Source of the DNA: Symbiodinium natans
Taxonomy: Eukaryota; Sar; Dinophyceae; Suessiales; Symbiodiniaceae
Direction of reading: 5' to 3'
NCBI GenBank assembly: GCA_905221605.1
Contig: CAJNDS010001225.1
Coordinates: 491,708-555,707 of the forward strand
DNA length: 64,000 bases
Part shown: positions 63,622-64,000 of the stretch, piece after piece
How positions within the stretch are numbered: position 1 is the stretch's first letter
Layout of the letters: each line of letters opens with the position of its first letter
Notes under the pieces: generated by a model
The model's input: the letters and a program-made list of their open reading frames with translations, nothing else
What the model was told of the DNA's origin: nothing
The model's database searches: none
Program-made: the position numbers and the translations under genes

Positions 63622-63960
63622 GGGGGGGGTGGGGGGTGCGGGGGGGGGGGGGGGGGGGTGGGGGGGGGGGGTGGGGGGGGGGGTGGGGGGGGGGTGGGGG
63701 GGGGGGGGGGGGGTGGTGGGGGGGGGGGGGTGGGGGGGGGGGTGGGGGGGGGGGGTGGGGATCTTTGACGACATGACAGGGTTTCGCACAAGACAAAATG
63801 CAAGAAAGCTACATAGTATATTAGCATACTCCAGAAACAACCATTCCCCATTCGGATTCCAAACCAGGGCAGGCTTGCCAGCAAATATTACTACGTCGGC
63901 TTCTAAGACAAAGTCGGCTTCCAAGCAAAAAGTGGTCCCGTCAAGACTCTGGCCCTAAAC
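63481..63960 (-). CDS. Exon encoding a globular start and a long poly-Pro tail
   Basis: The minus frame begins EADFVLEADVVIFAGKPALV, continues WNPNGEWLFLEYANILCSFL and LVRNPVMSSKIPTP, and then enters a C-rich tract (63505-63760) read as nearly uninterrupted proline with His and Thr. The first ~55 codons look like real protein. GAAGCCGAC is duplicated at the start. The tract keeps several frames open, so whether it is translated is unknown. Confidence 0.45.
63505..63760. repeat. G-rich tract, (GGGGGGT)-like
   Basis: About 250 bp of G runs broken by single T on the plus strand. It may form G-quadruplexes. Confidence 0.95.
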
Positions 63961-64000
63961 CCTAAACCCGAAGCCCTGAATCCTAAGCCGCAAACCCATG

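Overview
The window looks like nuclear DNA of a protist whose telomere unit is the heptamer TTTAGGG/CCCTAAA. A dinoflagellate or close alveolate relative is my best guess. The reasons are telomere-type heptamers everywhere, many short GC-rich exon-like segments that all read best on one strand, introns flanked by short direct repeats, and ubiquitin-like, UBA and LicD-type protein fragments. This is inference: I found no rRNA, no organelle gene and no convincing dinoflagellate spliced leader.

The main structure runs from about 2.3 kb to the right end. Telomere-like heptamer tracts of 20-220 bp occur in both orientations every 100-300 bp. They alternate with segments of about 50-200 bp that mostly hold an open, protein-like frame on the minus strand. 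I read the segments as exons and the tracts as parts of introns or spacers. Three observations support this. A ubiquitin-like fold continues across a tract-filled gap (4530 to 3325). Several gaps are flanked by 13-15 bp direct repeats, one copy of which splices away with the frame kept (48.5-48.7 kb, 47.1-47.3 kb, 50.4-50.5 kb). Some exon edges carry consensus-like AG acceptors or GT donors. Exon edges are approximate and single short exons are uncertain, because GC-rich exons often leave the opposite strand open too.

Layout: 0-2.3 kb, an AT-rich element with 25-bp terminal inverted repeats. 2.3-25 kb, tract/exon mosaic with a ubiquitin-like gene and a divergent U6 snRNA. 25.1-29.7 kb, tandem ~280-bp repeats with a long fold-back element. 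30-33.5 kb, pyrimidine repeats and CCCTTGGA octamers. 33.5-34.0 kb, an intact 179-codon ORF. 34.3-37.8 kb, an AT-rich palindromic satellite. 38.5-40 kb, an exon chain. 40.4-40.9 kb, a GC/A-rich tandem repeat. 41.3-42.8 kb, a UBA-domain gene. 43.3-47.9 kb, a multi-exon locus ending in a LicD-like exon. 48.5-63.9 kb, further minus-strand exon chains, ending in a proline-coding C/G tract.

At least six families of small (60-130 bp) inverted-repeat elements sit among the tracts. In some copies a heptamer array lies inside the element, at a place where sister copies have only a short CCC/CCCTA seed. This suggests that the arrays arise or expand in place.
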